This document shows positions 1 to 13,730 of a stretch of DNA of 64,000 nt, one piece after another; position 1 is the stretch's first letter; the number at the start of each line of letters is the position of its first letter. The position numbers were made by a program, and so were the translations under genes. The stretch spans positions 22,426,159 to 22,490,158 of the forward strand of contig NC_066848.1 of the NCBI RefSeq assembly GCF_001640805.2, given 5' to 3'. Below the pieces are notes generated by a model that did not search any database, was not told the origin of the DNA, and saw only the letters and a list, made by a program, of their open reading frames with translations. The stretch is from Lates calcarifer (taxonomy: Eukaryota > Chordata > Actinopteri > Centropomidae).

Positions 1-2235
1 GAAGATATTTTGATAAATAATGGCCAGACTGACATGAACTGATAATATACAGGAATGTGCATAATGTAATGTAATAACTACAAATACTGTAATTCTTAAA
101 AAAGGAATAAAATTGATACCCATAGCATAGTAACATTTTGTGTAGAATTTAATGTACTACTGTACATGACATTTTTTGATTGTTATTGCTATGGAGCCCA
201 TAAGTGACAAAGGGCAGTAAAATCAAATAGGTCGAAAATATAACTGTATATGTTTGTTAATCATGCCATTAGCTAAATAGATGAAATGTGTAAAAAGAAA
301 TATGAAGCTTTGAGCTTTCTTCAACTTCCAATTAGAATGATAGGCAAAGTAAAAGTACAAAAAAAAGTTCTTTTTTGTCCTTCTTCTTCTTTTACTGGTT
401 TAAGGTTAAATATATGATAACTGTTTCACTATGTGCTATAGCAAGAACAAACATACCAACAGACATGGGTTTGCTCTAAAGCTAGCTTTGGCAATACTGA
501 CAAATTTGCCAGTATTAAGTTATTGCAGATGTATTAGTGTCTGTGTATGTGTCGGTTGATAAATAATAAGTAATTGGTGCACTGAAATACCAAACTAGGT
601 TTGAGGTAATATAGAAATACTTTCAGTATCACATAGTTTATTTTTACCATATAAAATGTCCCACTTCATGTTAGGGTTGGTTGTTTGCATTTTGTATTTA
701 GGTTGAAAATAAAATGGCTGTTGGCCAACATATTGTTGTCAGATTTCTCCCAAATCTTGATATCTGTATTGGCCTCAAATGTTAAGTATCACTGGAGCTA
801 TCACACAGAAGAACTTTATTACATTATGCATTCAACACTTTTTTTTATACATTATGGGAATATTTATTGTGTATTACAATACATTAAAATCATAATTTTC
901 CACAAATCTTTGGGTCAAAAACAACCATCAAGTCAAAATGAGATGGTGATTTATGATGGATGGTTCCGTTAAAGCTATAATCAAATCCAACCTTCACTGT
1001 ATACAAAGAATATTTAAAATACTGCAGAAACCTGCTAATGAGTACACTGCCCTGAACTTTGCTGTGCATGTCATTCTCCCCTGGGGGATTAACCCTTTTC
1101 ATTTTGGATAATCCATGAGTGTTCTTGTAGCCTCAGGACAAATTTAAACTGTAAATGCTTCATGAAAAAATATATTTGTTGTTCTCAAGTACATGCAGGT
1201 GTGACTGGTATCTTGAACTGAAAATTCCAACAGTCATTACATCCACACAACATTATGCCAGTTGGTGTGTTCATCAGTCATTAAGGGACGGCCATAAATT
1301 CTGTGTCTGTTAATGAGGAAAGTATCCCAGACAATCACATTTTGCTGTCAACATTTGTGTCAGAACTTGTGTCATTGAGGAGGGTGTCAACCAAGATCTC
1401 TTAACCATTTGAAGTTTTAAAGTTCTGGCATGAAATGTTTAATTTTACAGCAGGGAAACAGCTCAGTTTTTTTTAGCTACTTGTATATTCCTTCTGGTTT
1501 CAGTTCAATGTAAATAGTTTTGGCAAATTTTGTGGGCAGCCACTTCCTGCTTTATGACTATCAGGCTCTGTGTATTAACTGTAGTGTTTGTAGATTGTTT
1601 ATCTGCTTTCTAATATGAGGCATAGTATACAGCCCGTATTTTTGGATGGAAATATTGCTGCTCACCTCTAAGGCATACTGCTGCAACTGTCACATTGTCT
1701 GATCCTCTTATGAAGAAAGCTGTAACCTGCTCAGACAATGGATTTTTTTTTAAATTAAGAACTATAGAACATTTTTATCCACAAGCATTTTATAGAGTAA
1801 CTGTACTCATTAAGCTAACCTCATTAACTTTACCAAGTGACTCCATGTTGAAGAAATGGATGGGCTGACCTGATTGAAGCTTGATCCATTATATGCTGCT
1901 GCCTTTGGAATAACCTTTGTGTTTCGCTTGCCTGGATATTAACAGCCATGAAAGATTGTTATTGGATCCTTGACAGTAATAAAGTATTCATCATGTGCTG
2001 TTGGTGCACGGTACCTCACACTAATCCGTGCCTTAGTCACCATATTGATGCTGCCGTATTGATCATTAATACATTAATTAAGTCCAGATATATTTTCTAA
2101 AATATTGAAAATGTTGATTGTGTTCAAAGTGACTATAATAATTAAAAAAACATTTTTAAGAATTTTGGTTTTGTTCTGAAAATAATGTTTTTAACCTACT
2201 CACTTATTTAGGGAGGAGATTAATTACACTAAGTG
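1..2235. other. Unassigned AT-rich non-coding DNA
   Basis: No convincing gene, RNA or repeat boundary is visible. The stretch is AT-rich with scattered homopolymer runs, and its open frames are short and resemble no known protein. It is probably intergenic or intronic host DNA. Confidence 0.6.
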
Positions 2236-2775
2236 TGTCACGGTTGGGTTCAGGGCTCAGGGGATGAGGACCCAAAATGCAGATACTGACAACACTCAAA
2301 CAGTTCAGAAGATTTATTCAGAGTCAGAAAAAAACAAAAACCGACAGGTAGGTCAAAAATTAAAAAAATAATAATGATAATGATAAATCTACAAGGTCCA
2401 AAGGAAGGCACACAAGGGGTCCTGAAGCACACCAACACAACACTGGAAACATACCACTCAATACAGCACAGAAACACATTAAACAGAGCACAGCATGATA
2501 ACGCACACAGAAGACAGTGACAACTCAACAGGGGAGACACAGAACTATATATACATAAGGGTGATTAATAACAAGACTCAGGTGGAGATGAAAAAAAGAG
2601 GGACTTCAACATAAAACCGGAAGTACAAGGACACAAGGAACATGACGGAAAGAGATAACAAAATAAAACCAAGAAACCAGAAACCAAGAACCAAAAACAC
2701 TAGAAACACAAATGGAAAAATATTAATTTACAACAAAAACTAAGAAACCAAAGACACTATGGAGGCGTAGTGTCA
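2236..2775 (-). mobile_element. Solo LTR (minus orientation)
   Basis: A 540-bp block begins TGTCACGG and ends GTAGTGTCA, so read on the minus strand it has the TG...CA ends of an LTR. On that strand a TATA-like stretch lies near 2546-2553 and an AATAAA polyadenylation signal near 2311-2316, in the right order and about 240 bp apart. The purine-rich, tryptophan-free filler matches the general look of teleost LTRs. No internal retroviral genes flank it, hence solo LTR. I could not see a clean target-site duplication, so the exact ends are provisional. Confidence 0.55.
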
Positions 2776-2839
2776 GTAACTTTTTAATCTACCGTACAGT
2801 GTACGTGATGTGCAAGAGAGCTTTACAAAACAACTTTAA

Positions 2840-2843
2840 AAAA

Positions 2844-2874
<31 letters not shown>

Positions 2875-2884
2875 CACACACAAA
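2840..2884. repeat. Poly-A plus (CA)n microsatellite
   Basis: A run of about 21 A is followed directly by roughly ten CA dinucleotides. It is an ordinary simple repeat, possibly the tail of an old retroposed insertion. Confidence 0.9.
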
Positions 2885-3439
2885 AGCATTTCAGAAATAT
2901 ATCATTTCAGATCCAAGGTTTCAGCCTACGGTTTAGGACAGATTTTAACCTGTGTTGTCTGGAACAAAACCACATGATCTGTTAAACTCTGTGTCTTCAG
3001 AGGCTGCTGATTAAACTGCATCTGTGCTTCAGTCTGAATCACGACAACCACCACAGTCCTGGTTTATCTAAGGTTGAATGTCATAGAGAATAGCAAAAAT
3101 TTCATGTATGACCTTCTGAAGACAACACTATTCTCATTTTCAAACTAATGGAACTGTTAATTTTGTTTAAAAGGTGTCACATCTGCCTTAGTTCACTTTG
3201 GTATCCAAAAAGACACTTACTTACAGGCTTTTTTCCCAGTAGACAGTTAGATTTCTCCATAATTTTCAAGAGTCTTAGTAAGTCATGACAATTCCAGCAA
3301 GTTCCCAGCACCTGAAACTGAAATAACTAAATGGAATTCAGACATTATTCATTATTCAAATTTAAACTTGTGTTAGTTTCACATGTGAGAATGCTTGCTA
3401 TTATTGCGTCAATCAATCTGAAGAGGTGTGTTAGGGATT

Positions 3440-3778
3440 TACTTTCACCAAGCACTGTATTAGGAACACCATACTAATAATGGGTAGTTCCTCTCTTTGC
3501 TTTCAAACAGCCTCAGTTCTTTGCAGCATAGATTAAAGATCTTGGAAACTTTCCTCTGAGATTCTGCTCCATGTTGACATGATTACATCACATAATTTCT
3601 GCAGATTTCATGCTGCCAATCTCCTGTTCTACCATATCCCAAAGGTGTTCTACTGGATTCAGATCTGGTGACTGGGGAGGCCACTGAAGTTCACTAATCT
3701 CACTGTCATGTTCATGAAACAAGTTTGAGATGACTTTTGCCTTGTGACATGGAGCATCATCCTGCTGGAAGTAGCCAA
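3440..3778 (-). pseudogene. Tc1-like transposase C-terminal fragment
   Basis: Read on the minus strand, this stretch encodes a motif of the type PPQSPDLNPVEHLWD around 3635-3690. That is the signature surrounding the third catalytic acidic residue of Tc1/mariner (DD34E) transposases. The lead-in on the plus strand (AGCACTGTATTAGGAACACC) is the common Tc1 terminal region of fish. Only the 3' part of the element remains, and the DNA-binding domain and first two catalytic Asp residues are missing. It is a dead remnant of a cut-and-paste element. Confidence 0.75.
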
Positions 3779-3779
3779 G

Positions 3780-3870
3780 TCAAGTCAAGTTCATTTATTT
3801 ATATATTGCTGAATCACAACCAAATAGGGAAAGCTTTGAGTTTCAGGATAGGGAAACATAGCATAATGCA
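3780..3870 (+). repeat. Fragment of teleost ATTTATATA tail repeat
   Basis: The sequence AAGTTCATTTATTTATATA followed by a GAATCACAACC-type block resembles the tail repeat seen more completely at 42.83 kb and at the right end of the window. It is short and diverged. Confidence 0.5.
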
Positions 3871-6409
3871 GATTTTATATAGAGATGTAAAGTGGTATTA
3901 ACAATAATAATAATAGCAATAAGAATAATGCAATTATAGACAATTATAATAGTAATAATAATGATAGCATAAGATGAGACATAGGAGTAATTATTTTAAT
4001 TTATAGCTAATGTTCAGCTGAACATGTCCCTGTAGTTGGATCTTACTCAATATGCAGCTGTGATTTAACCACTGCACCTGTCAGTGTCAGTGACACAGGA
4101 ACAACCCTCTTGATTCTTAGTTATCATCTAAAAGTGGCAAATAAATAAATATTGTTCTAAAGAAAAGAACCAACAGTAACCTGAGGGAATGCAGTTTGGA
4201 TTGATTGCTTTTACTTAACCCTGTTTGATCTAAAGTTGAATGTGTGTGTGCCCCACAGCATGGACTAAATGAGATCATTTTGTTTGAGCTTTTATAATGA
4301 TGATCAAGACAAGATTTGTGATTGGAAAACCTCAAGGACCAAAACATCTTTTGAACCTAAATAAAAGATTGCTTAACACCCACTTTTCAAAAACAGTTGT
4401 TTTGATGTCCAGTGCAATCCAGAGGCTGTTCCATGGAAGTGTTAGCAAGAAAATGTCATTCATGACATTGTCAACTAAGAACACAGAATAAGATCTGGTC
4501 TTGTACCTGACAAGCTAGCCTAGCAAGGCCATTTAAAGCATTACATATACAGTGGCCAACAAACAGGTCATCACAGTTATCTAACTGGCTGTTAACTGGT
4601 AAAACAGGATTCATAGTGTCTTTTTCAGAATCTGACAATAGAAAAATCCATTGGATAAGTTTTTCATCTGAAAATAGCAGATTTGGTGACATTATTTGAT
4701 AGTTTACACTGAAGTGAATATAATTCCAAGGTTTTTAAATTAGAAAAAATCAGTTTAAGTATGAATTAATTCAATTATTCAGCCAGATCAACTAAAACAG
4801 CCATGGAACATGCATAGACAGATCAGTCTGGGCTTTATAAATTTCTACATGAATATCCTATGAGAATATCAGAGGTCTTCAAAGCTCTTCAAAGTTCCTC
4901 ATCAGTATGGATGTGTTCATGACTATCACTACCCATGAGTATGTGTACTCTGTGACAGATAAAGTAGCATACAGACCCTAAAGTCTCAGTTATACTCTCT
5001 TGCTGATGTGTACATGGACAGCTGCAAACAGTTGCCAACACAACAGACATATAGTTGTTTTCATTTATACTCCTCGTCTACATATTCCACACATGCAACT
5101 GCAAATCAAATCAAAATAATGACATCCATGCCAGAAATGGAAGAGCGGCTCTATCTGCTATACTTAAAACATAAAAAAGAATAGTATAGAGAGCACAAAA
5201 GTGCTGAATGCAACTGCTCAATTACAACAGCCGAGCTCATGCACAGTTGGTGTATGCCCCCTATTCAGACTAAACAAATTAGTGGGTACACAGATGTCCA
5301 CACAGAGCCTCAAGACGAATAGATAGATGGTTAGAAATGGCTCTTTAACCATATGTCTAGGAAAAGTAAATGTGGAAGCAGGAGTAAATGAGGCAGGTTG
5401 AGGGAAAGTGGGTTCAGTACAGCACTGCAACTCAAAAAACTCTGAAAATGCACCAGACATCAAAGACTGATCATACACAACCTTTACGTATTACAAACTT
5501 CAGTTTCCCTTATTTATTTTGCTTGTGTCTCTGAATTAATGAAACTGTGTTCACACATATATTTAAAGGGTCAGCATCCTTTCCAACTGGCTAAGAAGTA
5601 GGGCTACCCGAGACCGTCTCCAAGAAGCCAAAGAAAGGAAACTTGAAGACATTTGGAGATATCTTTTTTTTTTTAATCTGGAGTTGACATTTTCAATGTT
5701 TTTCCAGAAGGCTGGACCCAGGGCCAGTAATGTTTGCTTCTCCAGTGGCAGCAGTGAGCACATTAACTTCAGTAAGACTGAAAAGTACAAACCTTTCAAC
5801 ATCCTGTAGTTCAGGCTCACAGAACAGGACAACCATTACAGCCACAGACAGAGACACTGTACCTACTTGTGTACCTACTGATGAGTTGCTGATGACTGCA
5901 TACACTTTGATCTATAAAACTCTTAGTAAGAGCAAGTCATGGACACTTAAGCACAATGTATTTGTTGTGTTTGATGTGACATCAGTACTGCAACTGTGAT
6001 TAAGAATTGGGAGCAGTTCACAGAGCAGATAGATGATATGTGTTTCCATGGAACACCAAAAAACAAAGGGACACCCTCTTGATGATTCCTTCTTGATACT
6101 GCCTTTTCAAAAATCCCTTTACCTGCAGCTATTACATTTTATTTGAATGATTGTGCAGTATAGGAAATACTTAGATGCCAGCTTCACACATCATGTCTGG
6201 TCATTCATGAGATATAGATATATATGAGATATTCTTTACTTTTTTGTATTGAGGTGTTAAAGGACACCACAATTAAATGCTGTAAGTATTGTACAATATA
6301 AAACAAAGGATTGTATGTATAAAAGTATTCAGTCTTTGTAAATAGATTGCATTGATGAAACATTATTTCACACACAGAGGTAATACAAAGGGCAGTATTT
6401 ATGTGCTGA
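3871..6409. other. Unassigned AT-rich DNA
   Basis: A TAA/AAT-rich stretch at about 3900-3970 is simple sequence. The open frames here (60-90 codons) lack recognisable domains and splice-flanked structure. I see no feature that can be supported. Confidence 0.55.
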
Positions 6410-6477
6410 TATATATATATAAAGATATATAAAGATGATAAACATTTATTTCCTGCCACATATTAGTGTCTGGGGGG

Positions 6478-6552
<75 letters not shown>

Positions 6553-6562
6553 TATATATAGA
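6410..6562. repeat. (TA)n microsatellite with CA-type tail
   Basis: Long TA tracts interrupted by a few other bases run through this stretch and pass into ACACAC. The Ile/Tyr-rich open frames across it are artefacts of the dinucleotide repeat. Confidence 0.9.
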
Positions 6563-6569
6563 CACACAC

Positions 6570-6901
6570 ACAGTACTGTACCAAAGTTTTAGGCACTTCA
6601 GATGTTTTTCCTCGTATCCTTCATTAGTACCATCAGGGAGGTGTCTGATCAGTCCCAGATTAAATCTGCAGCAGGACAATGAGTCCAAACACACAGTCAG
6701 CATCATAAAGATCTATCCACAGAAACAAGAAGAACAAGGAATCCTGCAGGGGGGAATAATAGGAAATACTGATCTGATTTAGGTTTTTTCTGTTCGCTGT
6801 ACTGTGCATGAGATCAGTTGATGAATAAAAATTAATCATTGGATTATTTTTGACAGCATCCTCACTTTACCTTTAGTGCCTAAAACCTTTGCACAGTACT
6901 G
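6570..6901. mobile_element. Tc1-derived MITE, copy 1
   Basis: The element is bounded by inverted ends CAGTACTGTACCAAAGTTTT and AAACCTTTGCACAGTACTG. The TTAGGCAC / GTGCCTAAA blocks just inside also match. It is about 330 bp with no coding potential. A longer copy with the same ends lies at 59.36-59.85 kb and retains a transposase fragment, so this is an internally deleted, non-autonomous derivative of the same Tc1 family. Here the flanking dinucleotides are CA rather than TA, probably because it sits beside a CA repeat. Confidence 0.8.
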
Positions 6902-8805
6902 CATATAAATACAGTAGTTTTTTGTTTGTTTGTTTGTTTTTTTACCTTTTGACTCAAACTTTCACCAGACAATGACAATTCAAATTATTTATTACTTTGT
7001 CACCTCAATATAATTAGATTTTTTTGTTCAAGAAAAAAACAACAAACCACCACAGTTCGCTATTATAGCTGTTACTGATAGAAAAATGCCCTTCATCCAT
7101 GTGATAATGATAAAAACCTTACTGTTTCAAATCAAATGTACAGAAGCATTCCTTATGTCATACTGACAGCTGCCTTGTTAACAGACTGGGGTCAAAATGG
7201 TGTTTCATTTTTATTCATTTGCTGTTTTTCCAGTTTTTGAGTTCAGTAGTTTGAAATTGAAATAAATATTTACATGTTTTACAGTTTCAACAAGTGCAAC
7301 TGTACTTAAAAACACTATTCAAGGGTAAGTGTGTCCACCTATTAGCCTGGAGATCACATCATGTACATTGCGATTTTTTATTGTAATTTTTGCATCAATT
7401 TTACTTTCAAAAAGAAATCTGTGGTGGCCAAGAGAGGTCAAAGCACTGCAACTTCAGAAAGAACAAAGAAAACAGACAAAACATGAGCACAGAAAGAAAA
7501 TATCAGATTTTCTCTGTTTTGTCCACTTCCTTGTGTTTTCTACATTTAATTGTTTTATCTATTTACTTGTGTTTTCTGTTGTAAAAGTGTATCCTCTTAA
7601 ATGCAGTGACTTTCTCTCTGCCTTATACATATGATGTTGTAACTACAATTCACAGCTAATAACATTTTATTTTATTTGTGTTGCTTCTTGTTTAAAGTTA
7701 TCATTTAAATAACAACTTCTCCATCAGGCAACGTATCATTCACCAAATTATTTATTTTAACACACATTTTGTTGCAGAATTCAACACTTCACTTTTCTTC
7801 TTTCTTTTTACTTTTTTGACATTTGGCTCATCGTTGGATGCTGAAAATAAATTGGGGTCTGAATCTGCAACATTAATTTAACATTTAAAAACAAGTGTGT
7901 AGTTTCTGCTTTAAATACTCTATTTCTGTTTTGCACAAATACAGAACTAACACTTTTTCTTTTTTTTTAAAAAAAAAGCAAGTTGTTCATTTGCCTTATT
8001 TACTTAGTTTTGCTTTGTCCAAACTGTATCTTTAACCTATAGAACCATAAAAGTGTACTGTTTATGCAGAGAAAGGAGGACTCAGAAACCTTCAGTCCAT
8101 TCATGTGGCTTACAGAGTATCAGGTTTATGTCATAAATAAGAATGTACGTTTTGATTGACTATCTATCCAAGCAAAGTCATTATTTGAAAGGTTACACAA
8201 AGAGTATGCATATAGTTTTTGGTTTTGTGTCAGTGGCAAAGCTATAACTGTGCAACATGTCAATGGTGTGACAGACTTGTTAATGCCAGTTGATGTAGTA
8301 TGTCTGTTTTACTTCACTTGATGAGCTCTTCTGGAAAGATGAAGGACATTTTGTTTCACTTAACTTTTTCTGACATCACGTTTATGGTAGCTGCTTTCTC
8401 TTTGGTTGGAACAAAGCAAAACTAAATACTCCCTATCAGTGGTGAGTGACATATTTGCCCTCCTGACATTATTTTCAGTCACCTCAGAGGCCACAGCAGC
8501 AACATCTATGAGCAGTTAATTTTTCACCATTTCTGTAGCTATTTTTCATGGCTTTAGTTTGTTCACTTGCTTCTAACTACAAAGACTAACTAGAAAGTTT
8601 TGACTGACTTATTGTTTCTCCTTCATGACCATACCTATTTGAATCAGTGAATGATAGAGAAATGGGGACTGGTGATTTAGAGGTGTGAAACCAGGCTACA
8701 AGGTCAGTGCTTTCTCAGTGTGCATTATAGTAAATATATCACTGCCCCTGGCATTTCAGAACTCATCTTCAGGCGGTTGGTTGGTTCAGGTTAGTTGGTT
8801 CATGT
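6902..8805. other. Unassigned AT-rich DNA
   Basis: There are T/A homopolymer runs and a TTTG microrepeat near 6920. The 100-codon frame starting near 7329 has no recognisable domain and is probably chance. Nothing else can be supported. Confidence 0.55.
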
Positions 8806-9893
8806 TAGGGCTGAACGAGTTATCAAAATTGAACCGCAAACGCTATTTGAACTAATGTAATAAACGCAAAGACTGTGATTATGTTTACACCAGAAAGTCA
8901 GTGGATGCATGATTACACTTTTGTTTTTTTAGCTGCCTCACAATTCTCACACAGAGCCCTGCAGGAGCAACAGAGCGACAGGCTATAAACTTTACAACCA
9001 AATCTTGTCTTGAAATGACCAAACAACAAAACTAACTGTAGAGGTAGATGCTTGATGAAAATGGAGGGCAGAGCGATGCAGGCAGTGTGAGTCACTCTGA
9101 TTCTCTCTGGTCCGATGTAACATTCTTCCTGCTGAGAGCTGCATGACTGTCGCAAGAACAGACACAGCTAGAACCGGAACTACGGGTAATATGAGGAGTT
9201 AAAACTGACTGACAGTGTCAGAGAGATAACTGAGCTATGACAAGACGCCAACTTTGTCTGCAGTTTTTACTGCTATACAAATTTTGTAGCATGGAAAAAT
9301 TATTGCCGCTGATATTAAAGGTTGCAAAATACCCAGTTGATCTGAGAAGGAGAGAGAGAAAAAAGAGAAAATGAGAGAAAAATGTGGAATGAACTAGCTA
9401 ACATTAAGTTAGGTTTGTATTTGTATTTTGTATTTTCTACTGGCACAAATCCTGTAGAGTTTTAATTGGGTGTGTCTGTCTACCAGCTCTCTGTGTGCCT
9501 GTCAGTCTCCTGTCATTCCCCCTTAGTATATCAGCATTTGAAAAATCACCACAGGCAGCAGTATGACCGAAGTAAAGTTACTGCAGAGAAGGCAAGCGAA
9601 TGTAGTGCTACTGTTTTGTGAGAATTGTTCTATGGTTCATTATGTCTATGTTCTATACCATTTATTGTTAGAATAAATACATTTTGGACTTGTATATTTT
9701 CATTCTCATCCTTGGATTAGTACACAGAGCAGTTAATATTTCAATGATATCTTAAATTGTAATACCCCATCACATGTTTTACATGAATATGATGTCCTTG
9801 ACTTTCAAAATTATATCACAAATCAAATCACAATTGCAATATCCATCAGAAAAATCTCAATTAGATATTTTTCCCCAAATTCGTTCAGCCCTA
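8806..9893. mobile_element. Non-autonomous DNA element with TAGGGCTGAACGA ends, copy 1
   Basis: The left end reads TAGGGCTGAACGA and the right end TCGTTCAGCCCTA, an inverted repeat of 13 bases. The subterminal ends are rich in AATTGCGATT-like words, as in a common fish MITE class, probably hAT-like. The 1.09-kb interior holds no transposase that I can recognise. The right half recurs at 56.77-57.23 kb. No clear target duplication is visible, so the superfamily is inferred. Confidence 0.7.
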
Positions 9894-11048
9894 GTTCAGG
9901 TAGCTTAATTGGTTCTGACTGACTACTTCTGCTAACAGCAGCTGAGGCTCTTTGTCATTGTCGTATTCAGAGTGAGGAAAACTGACAGGCACAGCATGAT
10001 TTCACAGAAATGATGGTGAATTATTTCAATCTGGTGACGATAACATAAACATCTGTGATTGTCAAGGACAGTCCTGCGTGCAACGCTAATCATTACAAGA
10101 AAATCATTGGGTACGAAGCAAACATGTCAGAAGAATAATTCTTCCCGACCTTTTTTGGCACCAGAAATGTACTCATACCTCAGAGAGAGGGAACTGTTAG
10201 GTATCTCTTTGTAAATATAATTATGTAAAGAGTACAGTCTAGACAGTACAAGTAAGGTCTGTTATGATTCTGTGCTATATAAATAAAACTGATTGGACTT
10301 GAGAGCTCTTCAAGTGAAGTGTTCACAAAGTCTGCTTTGTATTTACAGCAGCAGTTGCATAATCTTTTCTTTGGTTCACACCGTTTTTATTTGGAATGCA
10401 ACAGAGATTAAGTGGAAGGAACCTTTTGATTGATGCAGTTAACCTGCTTCATTTTGATCAAAGAAGAAACTGCAATGTATAATTTGTTTTGATGTGAAAT
10501 TTTGTACTTGTCAGATTAGAACAATATCTGAGATTCGGTAAGTGGGCATTATACAGAATGTGCATGTTCTTGTTTAGCCTGTATGAAGCACTATTTACAT
10601 TAGTTTTCATATGTTTTTCCTGTACTGGTAATAGGTATACTGGACATTTGATGAATGACCTTTGTGCAGATTTCCATGCTACCACAACCTTTAATTGACA
10701 TGTATGAGTTTGTTTTCCAATATTCAAAATGACTTCCAACCACAGGTGAGGCATTCACTGCAGCCCACATGCTGCAACCCACATCTGTTAGTTTTGTGCA
10801 ATGTCAGAACTGAATGTTTATAAGGTATTGATATAGTTTTTCTTTCCAAAAGAATTTATTTTTACTTTTTATAATCCAGACAATGGCAGCTGTTGTTACT
10901 GATTGCCGAACAGATTCACTGCTCAGTACAAGTAAAATTTTGAAGCAATTTGTCACCAACTCAGAATAAAGAAATACATTTTAATTTGAAGTGAAATTAG
11001 TTTTTCATTACTTTGTCTTCATGCGTGTCATTTGTTGTTGAATTTTTA
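9894..11048. other. Unassigned DNA with a short tail-repeat fragment
   Basis: Near 10255-10305 a fragment (GCTATATAAATAAAACTGATTGG) matches the minus strand of the teleost tail repeat also present at 53.64 kb. Nothing else in this stretch is recognisable. Confidence 0.5.
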
Positions 11049-11339
11049 GGGCCCCAGCAACGAAGTTGCAAGGACCCGAATGGGGCCATGCAACGGAGTT
11101 GCAAGGACCCTATTGTTTTCGGTGGCTTTATTATTATTTTTTCTTCTTCTTCCCGTGCCGAATGAATCGCTTTTTATAGAGCCTAAACATCCGACTATAC
11201 AGTATTGTTAATGGTCCCTAACTGCACACATCCATATGTCAATATTCATACAATTGTTGTAGTGCCAACCTACTGAGAACATGAAATGACATATTTTATA
11301 GTGTGATGTGCAGTTTACAAGCAGGGTAAGTGGATTCAC

Positions 11340-12480
11340 TTCAGATGTTGTCAGGACAGCCTTAAGGCCTTCATGATGACTTACTCTGAAAATTGTGAGT
11401 TTTCGTTGAAGCGTGTGCCTGTTCTGGCCCGATTACTGGTAGTCTTCTGAATTGCATCTCCATTTTGAGTAGTTCTCTACTCTATCCAGCAGATGGAGCC
11501 ATTGCATTTCTCTCTGGTGGTTTTTTTGGGAGGGGGGTATCTGTGTGTGGGGGGGTATGTGTGTGTGTTTGGCTGGGGGATATTATAAGTGCACAGACTA
11601 TCATCATATTATGTTATAAAGCTAGTAAATGTTTATGGTCAGAGTGAATTTTTCTGAGTTGATCAGCCTTAAAACTGTTGGTTAACCTGCAGGAGTTTGT
11701 GAAGCTGTTTTAACATGCTCTGATGCCACAGAGAGAATACATTCAAAACAGCCAAGACTTACAGCTGTCACAGATGATGAGCTCTGAAAAATATTAAGTG
11801 TCACAGAAAATAATTATGCAAGAGCATAAATGCTCTTAATTTAAATATTTTGTTGCCACAAATTCCAGTTTCTTACAGTGTTTTCCTTATTGAAAACTAA
11901 ATTCCACTTCAAATGTATAAATAAAATCTTCTTTTGCAGTTAAAGTCACCAGTTTATAGTTTAGTTATAATAGTATTCTGTGTCACTGATGTGCCTTTAA
12001 TTATCTGTTCCATCAGCGTTCATTTATGTGTTTATCTTACAGGGGTGAGCCACCTCACAGGTTGGTTATAGTACCAGTGATGTCACACAGTGAAAAGTTA
12101 GTGTGCGTCTCTCTATATTTATTTATCCTTTACTAAGATGTATTCTTTAAGCCCACCTAAATGCATGTTTCTGACATTTTTTAGCTTTACGATGCGTACT
12201 GTCATATTTACTGAATGGTGATGCATCATGCCGCAGTGCATTGTTAGGCCACTGTATGCCCTAGGACCTGCGTTAGCCCCGTGGTTGCCAGTCCCCCGTG
12301 GTTGCCAATGCCCCAACGGGCGCATGGTGCGAGGGCCCGTTCAATGCTGCTTGCAGCTTTAATTATTTTTCTTCTTATTATTTTTCTTTTTTCCCGCCAA
12401 GTAAATTGCCTTTTTGAGAATCTAAACATGCGTGAAAACTCATGAAAATTTGCAGACACATCAGGCACGGCGAAAAATGA
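11340..12480 (+). repeat. Left arm of long inverted repeat
   Basis: Blocks of this arm recur in reverse complement at 13.93-14.79 kb. For example, the CCAGCAGATGGAGCCATTG block near 11488 matches CAATGGCTCCATCTGCTGG near 14457. The GCCCACCTAAATGCATG block near 12150 matches CATGCATTTAGGTGGGC near 14042. Also, CAGGGGTGAGCC-type DNA before GTGATGTCACACAGTG at 12.08 kb pairs with CACTGTGTGACGTCAC at 14.12 kb. The arms differ by indels. Confidence 0.8.
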
Positions 12481-13479
12481 CATAATTTAGGGGTCTTGAG
12501 CATGGGTGTGGCAAAATGGCTTGGATAGCGCCACCTAAATTTTTTGACGGAACAGCCTCTCAAGCCCATTGCACCTAAAAATTTGAAAATTTTCACACTT
12601 ATGTAACATTCCAAGATGCACAAAAAAGTCTCTTGGAGCCATATTCTAAACCGAACAGGAAGTCTTATGTTTGGAGCCAGAAGATGAAAAATTGGTGCAT
12701 ATTCTGCTATTTCCAGGGGTCAGGAATTTTTTACAACCATTCTAGATGCTTTATCCAATTGACTTCAAAACTTAATAAGTTATTAAGACATAGAAGATGT
12801 TAAATTGTGAAGCTTTTGAGTTTTTGTTGAAGGGCATGCCCGTTCTGGCCCCTCAAAGTTCGATGACTCGCCATGAAACAGGAAGTTGCATTAAACTTGC
12901 TGTAATTCAGCCAATGTGAATATTCATATAATTGTTGCAGCGCCACCTACTATAAACAGGAAATGACATATTTCATAGTGTGAGTTTCTAGAAGGGTGAG
13001 CGGATTCACTTCAAATGTTGTCAGGACAGCCTTAAGGCCTTCATGATGACTTACTGCGAAAATTGTGAGTTTTCGCTGAAGCGTGTGCCTGTTCTGGCAC
13101 ATCAAAATTCGATTACGGGCAGCCTTCTGAATTGCATCACCATTTGCAGTAGTTCACTATTTTATCCAGCAGATGGAGGCATTGCATTTCTCTCTGGTAG
13201 GTTGCAAGAAACTAAATGCATGTTTCTTGCATTTTTGCACCGTATGCCACATGACCTGCTTTAACCCCAAAATTTTGCAAATTGCTGTAAACTTCACTCT
13301 ATTAGACAAACAAGCCCACCAACATTTTAGATTTCTGTCCAGTGAGATATTGAGAATACTGTGATTTTACTGTTGCTGTTGTAGAAACAATATTTAGTTG
13401 TACTTAATATATAACTCAGTTCTTCTCATGTCCTGAATTTATTCTTTTGCAAAATGACAAATTAAAAAAACAATAACAG

Positions 13480-13730
13480 TCTGAGCTGGACTGATAGGTG
13501 TCTGTATGGATAAAGATAAAATGATACCCAGCCCTACAGCTGGTTAGTGGCTTTGCCCTGACTTTAGGCAGATGAGCAAATCACTGTGCAAATCACTTTA
13601 TTATAAGCCTTGTTTAAGCATAAATTATTTATATATGCACGCAATAACAGAACTATTAAAAAAACAAAAATGCTTTTGCTCAAATCTCAAAGCTTGTAAA
13701 CTCAAGCTAAAATTGAGTTTTATCTCCCAA
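13480..13730 (-). repeat. Dispersed R2 unit, minus copy
   Basis: This stretch is the reverse complement of 15475-15730 and matches 50.92-51.27 and 52.19-52.50 kb. The shared core includes GTGATTTGCTCATCTGCC and CTAAAGTCAGGG, followed by a CCCTATCAGTCC block. It is a non-coding module of the composite repeat family. Confidence 0.8.

Noticed and set aside
2236..2775. Relationship between this LTR and the solo LTR at 35.45 kb
   Set aside because: Both have TG...CA ends with TGTCA/TGTGAC words, but their interiors differ and no extended match is visible.
6399..6706. Overlapping Ile/Tyr-rich open frames on the minus strand
   Set aside because: They run through a (TA)n/(CA)n microsatellite and encode only dinucleotide-repeat peptides.
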